Assembly (NCBI GenBank): GCA_021775005.1
Contig: JAJFIK010000090.1
Coordinates: 1 to 44,990 of the forward strand
DNA length: 44,990 bases
From: Rhodospirillales bacterium
GTDB taxonomy: Bacteria > Pseudomonadota > Alphaproteobacteria > JAJFIK01
Direction: 5' to 3'
This document shows, piece by piece, positions 8,664 to 17,593 of this stretch (position 1 is its first letter; each line of letters begins with the position of its first letter). The translations under genes and the position numbers were made by a program. The notes beneath the pieces are model-generated. The model was not told the origin of the DNA and ran no database searches. It saw only the letters and a program-made list of their open reading frames with translations.

Positions 8664-10352
8664 ATGGGCATCAATCGAACCAAGATGCGGTGGAATGGCT
8701 GGGGCTGGGCCGACGCGCCTGATCCGCTCTCCGGCAATGAAGCGGTGTGGGAGTGGATGGCAAGCGAACTCGGTATGGGGGCGCTGATGCTCACGCCAGC
8801 GATTCCATTGGAAGAAATTGAATTGCCCGCCTCCCGCCTGTCCATAACCGCGCTTAATGGCCTGGCAGAGATTGTCGGTGAAGAATGGGTCAAAACCACA
8901 AAGTCAGATCGCGCGTCCTATGCCCGCGGCAAAAGTTATCACGACCTCCTTCACCTGCGCGCGGGCAATTTATCCGACGCGCCGGACGCGGTGGTGTTTC
9001 CCGCCAACCCGCTAGAAACGTTAGAAATTGTCCAGGCGTGCAGCGAACGCCACATTGCCCTTGTACCAACGGGGGGGGGCTCATCAGTGGTAGGCGGCGT
9101 CACCGCAAGCCCCGGTAAGGACCAGCAGGGCGTTGTCGTGCTCGACACCACACGAATGGGCCGCGTGCTCACTACTGACACAGACGCCATGACGGCAGTG
9201 GTTGAAGCCGGCGCCTGGGGGCCTGAGCTCGAAGAGCAACTAAATGAATTTGGCCTCACCCTTGGGCACTACCCACAGAGCTTTGAATTTTCCACAGTGG
9301 GCGGGTGGATTGCCGCAAGCGGCGCGGGGCAGCAATCCAGCAAATTCGGCCGCGCGACACGCTGGCTTGTAGGGGCAAAGCTCGCCACGCCGAAAGGATT
9401 CTGGACGACGGAGTGTTTCCCCGGGTCCGCCGCGGGGCCCAATCTCACAGATTTGGTCCTGGGATCAGAAGGCACCATCGGGGTCATCACAGAAGCCACG
9501 GTGCGCGTGCAGAAAAAACCGCAGGTAAAAGACTATCGCGGCTATTTGTTCAAATCATTTGCCGACGGCGTTACGGCGGCGCGGCGCATTTCGCAAGCCA
9601 AGTTGCCTGTCGCCATGGTGCGCCTCTCTGATGCGGATGAGACTCACTTCTTCCGCACATTTTCCGATGCGCAAAAGAAGAAAAGTTTCGGCCGCAGCAT
9701 AAAGAAAGCGATAGAGCGCCAAGTACTCAAGTCCAATGGCGTGCCGGACCGTCCTTGCGTTATGATTATCGGCATCGAAGGCCATCAGCATGATGTGGAC
9801 ATCTGCCAAAAGAAAACCGCCCACATCGCCAAGTCCCTTGGCGCCATGGCGGTGGGCAAATCACCCGGCACCCAATGGTATCAAGGCCGCTTCCACGGAC
9901 CTTATGCCCGTGATCCCATGCTGGATCATGGACTTGGCGTTGATACGCTTGAGACCTCTACCCGGTGGTCAAATATCGCGAATTTGCATGAGACCGTGTT
10001 GGCCGCCATCGACAAAGCCATGCGCGAAGGCGCACCTGTTGCGGGCACCCACGGCATTGTCATGAGTCACATCAGTCATACTTACGTGGATGGGGCGAGC
10101 CTCTATTTCACCTTTGTGTTTCCCCGCGACCTGGAGCGCGAAGTGCCACAATGGCTCGCCATCAAGAAAGCAGCCACCGAAACCATCGTTGAGCAAGGCG
10201 GCACCATCAGCCATCACCACGGTGTCGGCACCGATCATGCCGCTTGGCTGATTGAGGAAAAGGGCCCCGTGGGCATGAATGTGTTGCGCGCCATCAAAAC
10301 CGAGCTTGATGCAAACGGCGTCATGAATCCGGGTAAATTGATCTCCCAATAG
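8664..10352 (+). CDS. FAD-binding oxidase, alkyldihydroxyacetonephosphate synthase-like
   Basis: A 562-residue flavoprotein of the VAO/PCMH superfamily. The N-terminus (MRWNGWGW) resembles the family's opening; the FAD-pyrophosphate loop is PTGGGSSVVGG; GSEGTIGVI follows in the FAD domain. Near the C-terminus His517-His519 (HHHGVGTDH) match the His cluster essential in alkyl-DHAP synthases. Those enzymes exchange the acyl chain of acyl-DHAP for a fatty alcohol to make ether lipids. Bacterial relatives are mostly uncharacterised, so the reaction is inferred. ATG 8664 is used; ATG 8685 is an alternative, and neither has a strong ribosome site. It lies 40 bp after the lipid kinase, probably in the same operon. 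Confidence 0.85.
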   Translation: MGINRTKMRWNGWGWADAPDPLSGNEAVWEWMASELGMGALMLTPAIPLEEIELPASRLSITALNGLAEIVGEEWVKTTKSDRASYARGKSYHDLLHLRAGNLSDAPDAVVFPANPLETLEIVQACSERHIALVPTGGGSSVVGGVTASPGKDQQGVVVLDTTRMGRVLTTDTDAMTAVVEAGAWGPELEEQLNEFGLTLGHYPQSFEFSTVGGWIAASGAGQQSSKFGRATRWLVGAKLATPKGFWTTECFPGSAAGPNLTDLVLGSEGTIGVITEATVRVQKKPQVKDYRGYLFKSFADGVTAARRISQAKLPVAMVRLSDADETHFFRTFSDAQKKKSFGRSIKKAIERQVLKSNGVPDRPCVMIIGIEGHQHDVDICQKKTAHIAKSLGAMAVGKSPGTQWYQGRFHGPYARDPMLDHGLGVDTLETSTRWSNIANLHETVLAAIDKAMREGAPVAGTHGIVMSHISHTYVDGASLYFTFVFPRDLEREVPQWLAIKKAATETIVEQGGTISHHHGVGTDHAAWLIEEKGPVGMNVLRAIKTELDANGVMNPGKLISQ

Positions 10353-10445
10353 AGTTGCGAAAGACTCTGATTTCCTTGAGTTGTTGCGCTGCACCCAAGC
10401 ATTCCCGCACGCGCGCGCGAAACTTCCCTAGGGTTAGCTGCATCG

Positions 10446-10480
10446 AATCACCGCAAGCGGCAAAAACCCGCGCGGTGATT
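10446..10480 (+). terminator. Inverted repeat between oxidase and doxX genes
   Basis: Perfect 9-bp arms (AATCACCGC and GCGGTGATT) are separated by 17 bp. Only a short T run follows, so this is a weak terminator/attenuator or an operator for the DoxX gene 20 bp downstream. Confidence 0.4.
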
Positions 10481-10500
10481 TTCAAAAGGGGAAACGCAAT

Positions 10501-10938
10501 ATGTTTGGAACGATTTCTAAAATGCTTGGCTTTACAGACATGCTTAGCCCGCTGTCAGGTTGGTTCATACGGCTGCCGTTTGCCGCTACTTTTTTGTTTC
10601 ACGGATACTCAAAATTTGAAGGGGGCATTGGAAACTTCGCCGCCAACTTTGGCGAAGGAGGGGTGGCTTTTGCCATTGCTCTCGCCGTTGGTGTCGCGGA
10701 AGTCCTCGCGGGGGTCGGCGCCATTGTCGGTGGTCTGACAAAAGATGATCTAAGCGACGCAGCGACCAAACTCTCAGGACTTGCTGCTGCACCGGTTTTG
10801 ATTGGCGCGATCTATTTGGCGCACTGGGGTCGTTTTAGCTTCACACCAGCCGAAGGATTTCCCATCGGCGGCATGGAGTTCCAACTCCTGTTGCTTGGTG
10901 TTGCGATCTATTTTCTTGCACGCGGCAAAGACGCTTAA
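10501..10938 (+). CDS. DoxX family membrane protein
   Basis: A 145-residue, four-helix inner-membrane protein. The N-terminal segment contains LPFAATFLFHGYSKFEGG, the typical DoxX opening (R/P...F..HG..K), followed by a Gly-rich helix with E and G residues (GVAEVLAGVGAIVGG). Family members include thiosulfate:quinone oxidoreductase subunits and many proteins of unknown role, some tied to oxidative-stress complexes; nothing here allows a choice. AAAGGGG precedes the ATG. Its TAA shares a TTAA tetranucleotide with the stop of the convergent esterase gene. Confidence 0.85.
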   Translation: MFGTISKMLGFTDMLSPLSGWFIRLPFAATFLFHGYSKFEGGIGNFAANFGEGGVAFAIALAVGVAEVLAGVGAIVGGLTKDDLSDAATKLSGLAAAPVLIGAIYLAHWGRFSFTPAEGFPIGGMEFQLLLLGVAIYFLARGKDA

Positions 10939-11864
10939 GCAAGCGCGTCTTTAACAGCTTTCCCGGCCTCTTTGACGGCGTCCTTCGCCTCCTCAAGGAG
11001 GCCGGTCATATTGAAAAACACATGGGTCATGTCATCATAATTTTTATAGGTGACATCAACGCCTGATCCCGCCATACGATCCGCATAGGCTTTGCCTTCA
11101 TCACGCAATGGATCATATTCCGCCGTGATGACGAGCGCAGGCGGCAACCCTGAAAGATCTTCTGCAAGCAGGGGAGAATGGCGCGGGTCAGACATGTCTG
11201 TCCCTTCCGGCAAATAATTATCGCGAAACCATTCTATGGTTGGTTTGTCGAGAATATAACCATGCGCGTTTTCGCTCATGGACGCTGTATTGGCATTGGC
11301 TTTTGTGCCCGGATAGATCAGCAATTGAAAGCAGATTTGCGGGCCTGATTTTTTCGCTAGCTGACAGGCGACGGTTGCCAGATTTCCCCCCGCCGAATCC
11401 CCCGCAACGGCAAGGCGATGGGGGTCAACGCCCAAATCCCTTGCATGGGCCTCAACCCACTTCACCGCTGCCAGCGCATCGTCCACAGCCGCCGGGAACG
11501 GATGTTCCGGGGCGAGACGATAATCGACGGCGATCACGGTAGCTTCGCTGGCATTTGCAAGATTACGGCACAAGCCATCGTGGGAATTAAGGCTGCCGAT
11601 AACAAAACCGCCGCCATGAAAGAATACAAGGCAGCCGCCATCTGATCCGCCGACGGGGGTATAAATTCGTATAGGCACCTCGCCGCCCGGTCCTTTGAAG
11701 GTGGTGTCTTCAACTTTCCCGATTGGCAGATCGGCCGGATCGGTTAGTGAGTGGAGCAATTCGTAGGCTTCGCGCGCGCCAGCTGGCCCGGTTTCTCTGG
11801 CCGGCGGCGAGTCAAGCGACGCCAACTGATCCAGAAAACCTTGGAGAACAGGGTGTACACTCAT
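10935..11864 (-). CDS. Alpha/beta hydrolase, hormone-sensitive lipase (HSL) family esterase
   Basis: A 309-residue esterase of family IV. HGGGFVIGS (residues 83-91) forms the oxyanion hole, GDSAGGN places the nucleophile Ser157, and EYDPLRDEG and MTHVFF carry the likely Asp and His. Acts on short or medium acyl esters in this family. No signal peptide, so probably cytoplasmic. Monocistronic, convergent with doxX with a 4-bp stop-codon overlap. Confidence 0.93.
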   Translation of the reverse strand: MSVHPVLQGFLDQLASLDSPPARETGPAGAREAYELLHSLTDPADLPIGKVEDTTFKGPGGEVPIRIYTPVGGSDGGCLVFFHGGGFVIGSLNSHDGLCRNLANASEATVIAVDYRLAPEHPFPAAVDDALAAVKWVEAHARDLGVDPHRLAVAGDSAGGNLATVACQLAKKSGPQICFQLLIYPGTKANANTASMSENAHGYILDKPTIEWFRDNYLPEGTDMSDPRHSPLLAEDLSGLPPALVITAEYDPLRDEGKAYADRMAGSGVDVTYKNYDDMTHVFFNMTGLLEEAKDAVKEAGKAVKDALA

Positions 11865-11937
11865 AGGGCGGGGCTCCAGCTCGTTTCAGTGCAACCATCT
11901 TGGGCACGAAGCAGCGCTCGCTGCAAGTTTGAACACT

Positions 11938-12495
11938 TTATGCCCCGGGTACGCTACGGCCCTCAAGCCATTTGGCCTCATTGTGGGTTGTCTCCCGGCC
12001 AAGGGCATTGTTGCGAAATGGAAAGCGGCCAAATTCGGCGATCACTTCTCGGTGCCATTTTGCATGACCCAGGGTGCCTGACTCTGGCCCCAGACGCTCT
12101 GTGACCAGGGCAATACACTTGTCCTGCATGGCCAAATCCTCCGCATGCATAAACGGCATGTAGAAAAAAGCACGGCGGTCCTCTGAGACGTCCATATCGA
12201 ACTTGGCCGTGGTCGCGGCGGTTGCTGCATCTTGGGCGCGCTGGTCTTGATCAAATGCTTGACCCTGACCGCGATAGATATTGCGCGACATCTGATCAAA
12301 CAGAATGATCAGGGCCAATGCCCCCTCCGGGTTCAAGCTCCAGGCATCCAGCTCGCCAGCGGCAGCTGACTCAAGAGCGGTTTGAAACCTGGCGCGAACC
12401 CCTGCGTCGAAGTCTGGGTCAACCTTCCACCACGCCTTCGAATCAACGTCTTCAAACCAAAATTGCAATACATCAGCGGGGGAAATGTCGGTCAT
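11938..12495 (-). CDS. DUF924 family protein
   Basis: A 185-residue protein with the DUF924 signature: an N-terminal DVLQFWFED, then ALALIILFDQMSRNIYRG, YMPFMHAED, and a C-terminal IAEFGRFPFRNNALGR. It is an all-helical, TPR-like fold of unknown function, widespread in proteobacteria. ATG 12495 is chosen because homology begins at MTDISPADVLQFW; a frame extension to 12600 lacks family features. Divergent from egtB across about 107 bp. Confidence 0.88.
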   Translation of the reverse strand: MTDISPADVLQFWFEDVDSKAWWKVDPDFDAGVRARFQTALESAAAGELDAWSLNPEGALALIILFDQMSRNIYRGQGQAFDQDQRAQDAATAATTAKFDMDVSEDRRAFFYMPFMHAEDLAMQDKCIALVTERLGPESGTLGHAKWHREVIAEFGRFPFRNNALGRETTHNEAKWLEGRSVPGA

Positions 12496-12602
12496 TAGGG
12501 CGTTGCCTTTGGTTGGTTGGAATCGCGAGACTATATTCCTTGAGCCTATCATGAGGATCGGCAGTTGAAATCCCCCCCGCACCCTGTAACATTTCGCCAT
12601 TA

Positions 12603-13895
12603 ATGGCGATGGCCCTGGAGGCCCAATTGACCGACGACCGCGCGCGCCTGATGGGCGCCTTTAATACAACGCGCCGTGCAACGTGCGAACTTTCAGCGCC
12701 CCTGTCGCCCGAAGATCAGACCGTTCAATCCATGCTTGATGCCAGCCCGACCAAATGGCACCTGGCGCACACCAGCTGGTTTTTCGAGACCTTCCTGCTC
12801 AAAACCTTTGCCCGGGACTATGACGTTTTCGACGATAGCTATGAAGTTCTGTTTAATTCCTATTACAACGCGGTAGGGGAGCAATTCCCGCGAGACAAAC
12901 GCGGTCTTATTTCGCGACCGACGACGCAAGACGTTCTTGCCTATCGCGAACACGTGGATGCGGCCACGCGCAAACTGATCGAGACCACAACAGACAATAC
13001 CTTTGCCAAAGTTGCCGGGTTGATCAAAGTTGGCATCAATCATGAGCAACAACATCAGGAACTGATCTGCACAGACATCAAACATGTGCTGGCACAAAAC
13101 CCCGCGTTCCCTGCTGCCTATAGCGCCCAAAACCCAATGGAAGACGAAGGCTCGCCACAACTGGGGTGGGCGAGTTTCGATGGCGGTGTGATTGAAACCG
13201 GCGTTGACTGGGAACTGGCGGACTTTGCATTTGATAACGAAGGCCCCCGGCACAATGAATATTACGAGCCCTTCAAGCTCGCTGACCGGCTGGTGACCAA
13301 TGGCGACTACCTCGCCTTTATGGAAGACGGCGGCTATGCCTCGCCCATGCTGTGGCTTTCAGATGGTTGGGCGCGGGTCCAGGCCGAAGCATGGGCTGCC
13401 CCGCTCTACTGGCAAAAAACCGATGAAGGATGGATGGAATTCACTCTCGATGGATTGCGTGCCCTCAACCTTCATGCGCCGGTGACCCACGTGAGTTACT
13501 ACGAGGCCGATGCCTTTGCCCATTGGACCGGCTATCGCTTGCCTCGCGAAGGGGAATGGGAGGCTGCCGCGCGAGGACAACCCATTGAAGGGAATTTTCT
13601 CAGCCCCGGAACAGCGCCCCACCCGGTTCAGGTCAACGGGCAATCTGCGCCGTTGCGTCAATTATTCGGCGATGTGTGGGAATGGACCCAAAGCGCTTAT
13701 TCGCCCTATCCCGGCTATCGCGCGCCGGCGGGGGCCATTGGGGAATACAACGGCAAATTCATGAGCGGGCAGATGGTCTTGCGCGGCGGATCCTGCGCAA
13801 CGCCGGTTGACCATGTACGGGCGAGCTATCGCAATTTCTTTTATCCGCAGCAGCGCTGGCAATTTACCGGCATTCGGCTTGCCGCGGAAGCTTAG
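12603..13895 (+). CDS. egtB: Ergothioneine biosynthesis protein EgtB (iron-dependent sulfoxide synthase)
   Basis: A 430-residue protein: an N-terminal DinB-like helical bundle and a C-terminal formylglycine-generating-enzyme/sulfatase-modifying domain. The iron-binding set is visible as WHLAHTSWF (His53/His56) plus HEQQHQE (His147, His151, Glu153). FGDVWEWTQSAYSPYPGY and GQMVLRGGSCAT are the FGE-domain signatures. EgtB joins a thiol donor to the imidazole C2 of trimethylhistidine with O2. The usual partner EgtD (histidine methyltransferase) is not in this window, so it must be elsewhere or the substrate differs. ATG 12609 is an alternative start. Its TAG overlaps the convergent acyl-CoA ligase stop by 4 bp. 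Confidence 0.92.
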   Translation: MAMALEAQLTDDRARLMGAFNTTRRATCELSAPLSPEDQTVQSMLDASPTKWHLAHTSWFFETFLLKTFARDYDVFDDSYEVLFNSYYNAVGEQFPRDKRGLISRPTTQDVLAYREHVDAATRKLIETTTDNTFAKVAGLIKVGINHEQQHQELICTDIKHVLAQNPAFPAAYSAQNPMEDEGSPQLGWASFDGGVIETGVDWELADFAFDNEGPRHNEYYEPFKLADRLVTNGDYLAFMEDGGYASPMLWLSDGWARVQAEAWAAPLYWQKTDEGWMEFTLDGLRALNLHAPVTHVSYYEADAFAHWTGYRLPREGEWEAAARGQPIEGNFLSPGTAPHPVQVNGQSAPLRQLFGDVWEWTQSAYSPYPGYRAPAGAIGEYNGKFMSGQMVLRGGSCATPVDHVRASYRNFFYPQQRWQFTGIRLAAEA

Positions 13896-15685
13896 AACTT
13901 CACTGCGCCGGATTTAAGACGCTCATGCATGGCCTCGTCCAATGGCACATACACCCCCGCAGATTTGTCAAAGATGTAGAGCGGCTCATGGACTTTGCCG
14001 GGGTCAAAGCCATCTTTCACCAGATCCACTTTGCGGTGCTTGAACGTGGCAGTGGTTTCTATCTCTGGCGACAGGCGCAAAAACAACGGTCTGGCATAAA
14101 CGGGAAGTTTTTCGGCCACAAATGCGGCAAAGGCATTCAGATCTATGGCCTCGCCGCCCACAAGTGACGCCATGCCCGCGCGCCCATCCGCACCGGGCAC
14201 TTCCACGCCATAGACATTGGCTTCTTTGATACCGGGAAATACGTCGAGAATTTCCGCCACTTCAGCAGTAGAGACGTTTTCACCCTTCCAGCGGAAGGTG
14301 TCGCCAATGCGATCGACGAAAAACATATAGCCGCGTTTGTCTTTGCGCAGCAAATCGCCGGTGCGGAACCAGGCATCGCCTTTGGCAAATACATCACGCA
14401 AGATTTTGGCATTGGTCGCTTCAGCGGTGTCATAGCCTTCAAAAGTGCGCCCCGGCTCGTCCGAGATTTGACCTAATAGTTCACCTGGCTCATCCAAATC
14501 GCACTCAATGCATAGACCGTCATCACCGCGCACCGGAGATGCCGTTTCGATATCAAACTTTACCAATTTCAAATGGCTGCTGGTTCCTTTTAGAAATGGT
14601 GGGATGCGGCCCACAGCGCCAGGATACCCGTCTAGGTTCAGCATTGAGGCATTGCCCTCAGTGGCAGCATAAAATTCCACAATGTGAGGGATCGCAAAAC
14701 GCTTCTGAAACGGCTCCCAGACATCGGGCCTGAGGCCGTTGCCAACGCAACTTTGGATCACATGATCTGTTTCACCCTCTTGCACAGGCGCGTTCAGAAG
14801 ATAGCGGCAAAGCTCACCAATATATTGAAACTGGGTAACCCGATGGGTTCGGCAATCGCTCCAAAACTCCGATACGGAGAACCTGCGCTTGAGAATTATT
14901 GTGCCGCCCACAAAAAGCGCTACCCCGATGGCGGCAACCCCGCCGGCCGAATGGTAAAGCGGCAAGCAGACATAAACCCGCGCGCCACTCTTGGCCCCTG
15001 CACCGATGGAAAATGCGCCGATCCCGCTCATAAAGCGCGTATGGGTGAATTTCGCCGCCTTGGGCAAGCCGGTGGTCCCGCTGGTGTAGATATAAAAGAG
15101 TATGTCGCGACCAACCAGATCCGGTCGTACCTCGGGGCCAACGGGATCGTTTGGTTGAGCTTCTAGCTCTGGGTTCACATGCTTTGTGCCGGCAACCTCG
15201 CCCCCCTCGCACCAGACCGGCGCGGCGGGTTTGATTAAGCCATCTGCAGTCGCAAACGCTTGGCTCAACTCTGCGCCTAAAATAATCAGTTTGGGTTTGG
15301 CGATGTTGATGCAATGGGCCAGAGCATCAGCGCGCAATTTATTATTGATCAGAGCGGTACAGACGCCGAGCTTTGCCATCCCGAGCCAGCAAAACAAAAA
15401 CTCCGGGCGGTCCTCCATAAAGAGTGCCACCACGTCACCCTGCAATAGGCCACGTGACCGCGCCCATTGGGCCCAGCGGTTTCCTGCAGCGTTGTACTCA
15501 GCGTAGGTATAGCTGCGGCCTTCAAAGACGATCGCTTCAGCGTCGGGTTGCTTTTGTGCCCATTCGTCGATCAAATCCGCGACGGTTCTGGGGTTGTCGG
15601 GCCCTTCACGCGCCAGACGCCGGGTCAATTTGATGCCGGTCAGCGTATACTTGATATCTCGCCTTAATTGATCGAAAAATCCCAC
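13892..15685 (-). CDS. Long-chain acyl-CoA synthetase (FATP/very-long-chain type)
   Basis: About 597 residues; ATP-dependent activation of fatty acids to CoA thioesters, possibly coupled to uptake. The AMP-binding P-loop YTSGTTGLPKAAKFTH, the FYAATEGN segment, the GDLLRKDKRGYMFFVDR hinge and FRWKGENVSTAEV are all present and arranged as in FATP/ACSVL-type ligases. GTG 15685 is proposed because AAGGGGG sits just upstream and the peptide then starts MGFFDQLRRD; an upstream in-frame TTG at 15709 would add eight residues. Monocistronic, divergent from the tusA-like gene. It fits the fatty-acid theme of this chromosomal section. Confidence 0.92.
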   Translation of the reverse strand: MGFFDQLRRDIKYTLTGIKLTRRLAREGPDNPRTVADLIDEWAQKQPDAEAIVFEGRSYTYAEYNAAGNRWAQWARSRGLLQGDVVALFMEDRPEFLFCWLGMAKLGVCTALINNKLRADALAHCINIAKPKLIILGAELSQAFATADGLIKPAAPVWCEGGEVAGTKHVNPELEAQPNDPVGPEVRPDLVGRDILFYIYTSGTTGLPKAAKFTHTRFMSGIGAFSIGAGAKSGARVYVCLPLYHSAGGVAAIGVALFVGGTIILKRRFSVSEFWSDCRTHRVTQFQYIGELCRYLLNAPVQEGETDHVIQSCVGNGLRPDVWEPFQKRFAIPHIVEFYAATEGNASMLNLDGYPGAVGRIPPFLKGTSSHLKLVKFDIETASPVRGDDGLCIECDLDEPGELLGQISDEPGRTFEGYDTAEATNAKILRDVFAKGDAWFRTGDLLRKDKRGYMFFVDRIGDTFRWKGENVSTAEVAEILDVFPGIKEANVYGVEVPGADGRAGMASLVGGEAIDLNAFAAFVAEKLPVYARPLFLRLSPEIETTATFKHRKVDLVKDGFDPGKVHEPLYIFDKSAGVYVPLDEAMHERLKSGAVKF

Positions 15686-15788
15686 GTGCACCCCCTTGAA
15701 TTCAGCCAAATAACCATAGCTGCGCAGTAGGGGCGGTCAAGCGGCAGCCACGTTGCATGCGCGGCGCAGGCACGATAGGAACCGCCCC

Positions 15789-16016
15789 ATGAGCGACATT
15801 CAAATCGATTGCATTGGGCTCAAGTGCCCCCTGCCAGTTCTTTTGGCCCGCAAGCGTATTGGCGAATTGAAGCCAGGCAGCGCCATGACCATCTTGGCCG
15901 ACGACCCGCTGGCACCGTTGGACCTTGCCCATATGGCGCAAGAAGAAGGCCTGGAGCTGATCAACTCCGCCCCCACCCAATCCTATTTCGAGGTGGTTTT
16001 GCGCCGTCCGGCTTGA
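15789..16016 (+). CDS. TusA/SirA-family sulfurtransferase
   Basis: A 75-residue protein of the TusA fold. The catalytic sulfur-carrier motif CPLPV has Cys13; Cys8 precedes it. TusA-like proteins relay persulfide sulfur to tRNA thiolation, molybdenum cofactor or other pathways; this short sequence does not identify the branch. ATG 15789 follows a weak AGGA site. It lies 56 bp upstream of proS and may share a transcript with it. Confidence 0.9.
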   Translation: MSDIQIDCIGLKCPLPVLLARKRIGELKPGSAMTILADDPLAPLDLAHMAQEEGLELINSAPTQSYFEVVLRRPA

Positions 16017-16072
16017 TGCTACTCCGCACGCAGGGTAAGCCTCGCAGTCAGACCCTCAAGCGGAAGACCCCC

Positions 16073-17593
16073 ATGGCCAAGTCCAACAAGACAGCAATTA
16101 CTCCCACTCGTGATCAAGATTATGCCGAGTGGTACCAGCAGGTGATCCGCGGCGCGGAAATGGCCGAAAGTTCGCCCGTGCGCGGCTGTATGGTTATCCG
16201 CCCCTGGGGCTATGCCTTATGGGAGAACGTGCAGAAAGCTATGGACAAGCGGTTCAAGGAAACCGGCCACGAGAACGCCTATTTCCCGCTTTTGATTCCG
16301 CTGCGCTTCATAGAAAAAGAAGCCGCCCATGTGGAGGGCTTTGCCAAGGAAATGGCGGTCGTCACCCACCACCGCCTGGAAATGCAGGACGGCAAGCTGA
16401 CGCCCGCAGGACCTTTGGAAGAGCCTATGGTGATCCGCCCTACATCGGAAACAATTATCGGGGAGGCTTTTTCGGGCTGGATTCGCAGCTATCGCGATCT
16501 GCCGCTAAAGATCAATCAATGGGCCAATGTGATGCGCTGGGAAATGCGCCCGCGTCTGTGGCTCCGCACTTCGGAATTTCTTTGGCAGGAAGGCCATACC
16601 GCCCATGCCGATGAGAATGAAGCGCGCGAAGAAGTCCTCACTATGCTTGAAGTCTATCGCGAGATCGTTGAGGAGCACATGGCGATCCCGGTGATCCCTG
16701 GCGCCAAGTCCGAAGGCGAACGCTTTCCCGGCGCGGTGGATACCTTCACCATTGAGGCCATGATGCAGGACGGCAAGGCCCTGCAGTCTGGCACGTCGCA
16801 CTACCTGGGTCAGAATTTCTCTACCGCCGCCAATATTCGTTTTCAAAACGAGGAAGGTGATTGGGAGTTTTGCCACACCACATCATGGGGCAGCTCCACG
16901 CGCCTTATTGGTGGGCTGATCATGACCCACGCCGATGATGACGGCTTGCGCCTTCCCCCGCGTATTGCGCCGGACCATGTCGTCATCGTTCCCATCATTC
17001 GTGAAGACAGCCAGCACGATACGGTAATGGCCTATGCCGAAGACGTTGCCGCAAAGTTGCGCGCGCAGTCGTTCGATGATGCGCCGGTAAAAGTACGCGT
17101 CGACACGCGGAAAATCCAAAGCCAGGAAAAACGCTGGGACTGGGTCCGCAAGGGGGTGCCAATCATATTGGAAGTCGGGCCGCGCGACATTGAAGAAGGA
17201 AAAGCCGCGTTCAGCCGCCGCGATCAAATTCGCGAGAAAAAGCAATTCCTCACCATTGCTGAAATTGCCGGGGAAATCGAAGAGCTGCTGTGGGGCATTC
17301 AATCAACCCTGTTTGAAGAAGCCAAGGCTTGGCGCGCCGCGCGCACACGGGAAGACATCACCGACCTCAAAGCCTTTGAAGATCACTTCAATGCCCTCAA
17401 AGGCAATACATTCAATGCGGATGGCGGGTTTGTGAAGGCATGGTGGTGCGAGAGTTCCGAAAGCGAGGCCTCCCTCAAAGAGCTTGGCGTTTCCGTGCGC
17501 TGCATCCCATTGGACCAGCCTGAGGGCGAAGGCAAATGCGTCCTTACCGGCGCGCCTGCGCATCGCATGGCCATATTTGCCAAGAGCTATTAG
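16073..17593 (+). CDS. proS: Proline--tRNA ligase, class 3 (eukaryote/archaeon-like)
   Basis: Charges tRNA-Pro with proline in the cytoplasm. The 506-residue length, absence of the bacterial editing (INS) insert, and the opening DYAEWYQQVIRGAEMAESSP identify the ProS type 3 lineage. Class II motifs are visible: the motif 2 region with RPTSE and NVMRWEMRPRLWLRTSEFLWQEGHTAHA, and the C-terminal anticodon/zinc-like domain ending AIFAKSY. ATG 16073 has GGAAG upstream; the longer upstream frame overlaps the tusA-like gene out of phase and is not coding. Stop overlaps the convergent permease stop by 4 bp. Confidence 0.95.
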   Translation: MAKSNKTAITPTRDQDYAEWYQQVIRGAEMAESSPVRGCMVIRPWGYALWENVQKAMDKRFKETGHENAYFPLLIPLRFIEKEAAHVEGFAKEMAVVTHHRLEMQDGKLTPAGPLEEPMVIRPTSETIIGEAFSGWIRSYRDLPLKINQWANVMRWEMRPRLWLRTSEFLWQEGHTAHADENEAREEVLTMLEVYREIVEEHMAIPVIPGAKSEGERFPGAVDTFTIEAMMQDGKALQSGTSHYLGQNFSTAANIRFQNEEGDWEFCHTTSWGSSTRLIGGLIMTHADDDGLRLPPRIAPDHVVIVPIIREDSQHDTVMAYAEDVAAKLRAQSFDDAPVKVRVDTRKIQSQEKRWDWVRKGVPIILEVGPRDIEEGKAAFSRRDQIREKKQFLTIAEIAGEIEELLWGIQSTLFEEAKAWRAARTREDITDLKAFEDHFNALKGNTFNADGGFVKAWWCESSESEASLKELGVSVRCIPLDQPEGEGKCVLTGAPAHRMAIFAKSY

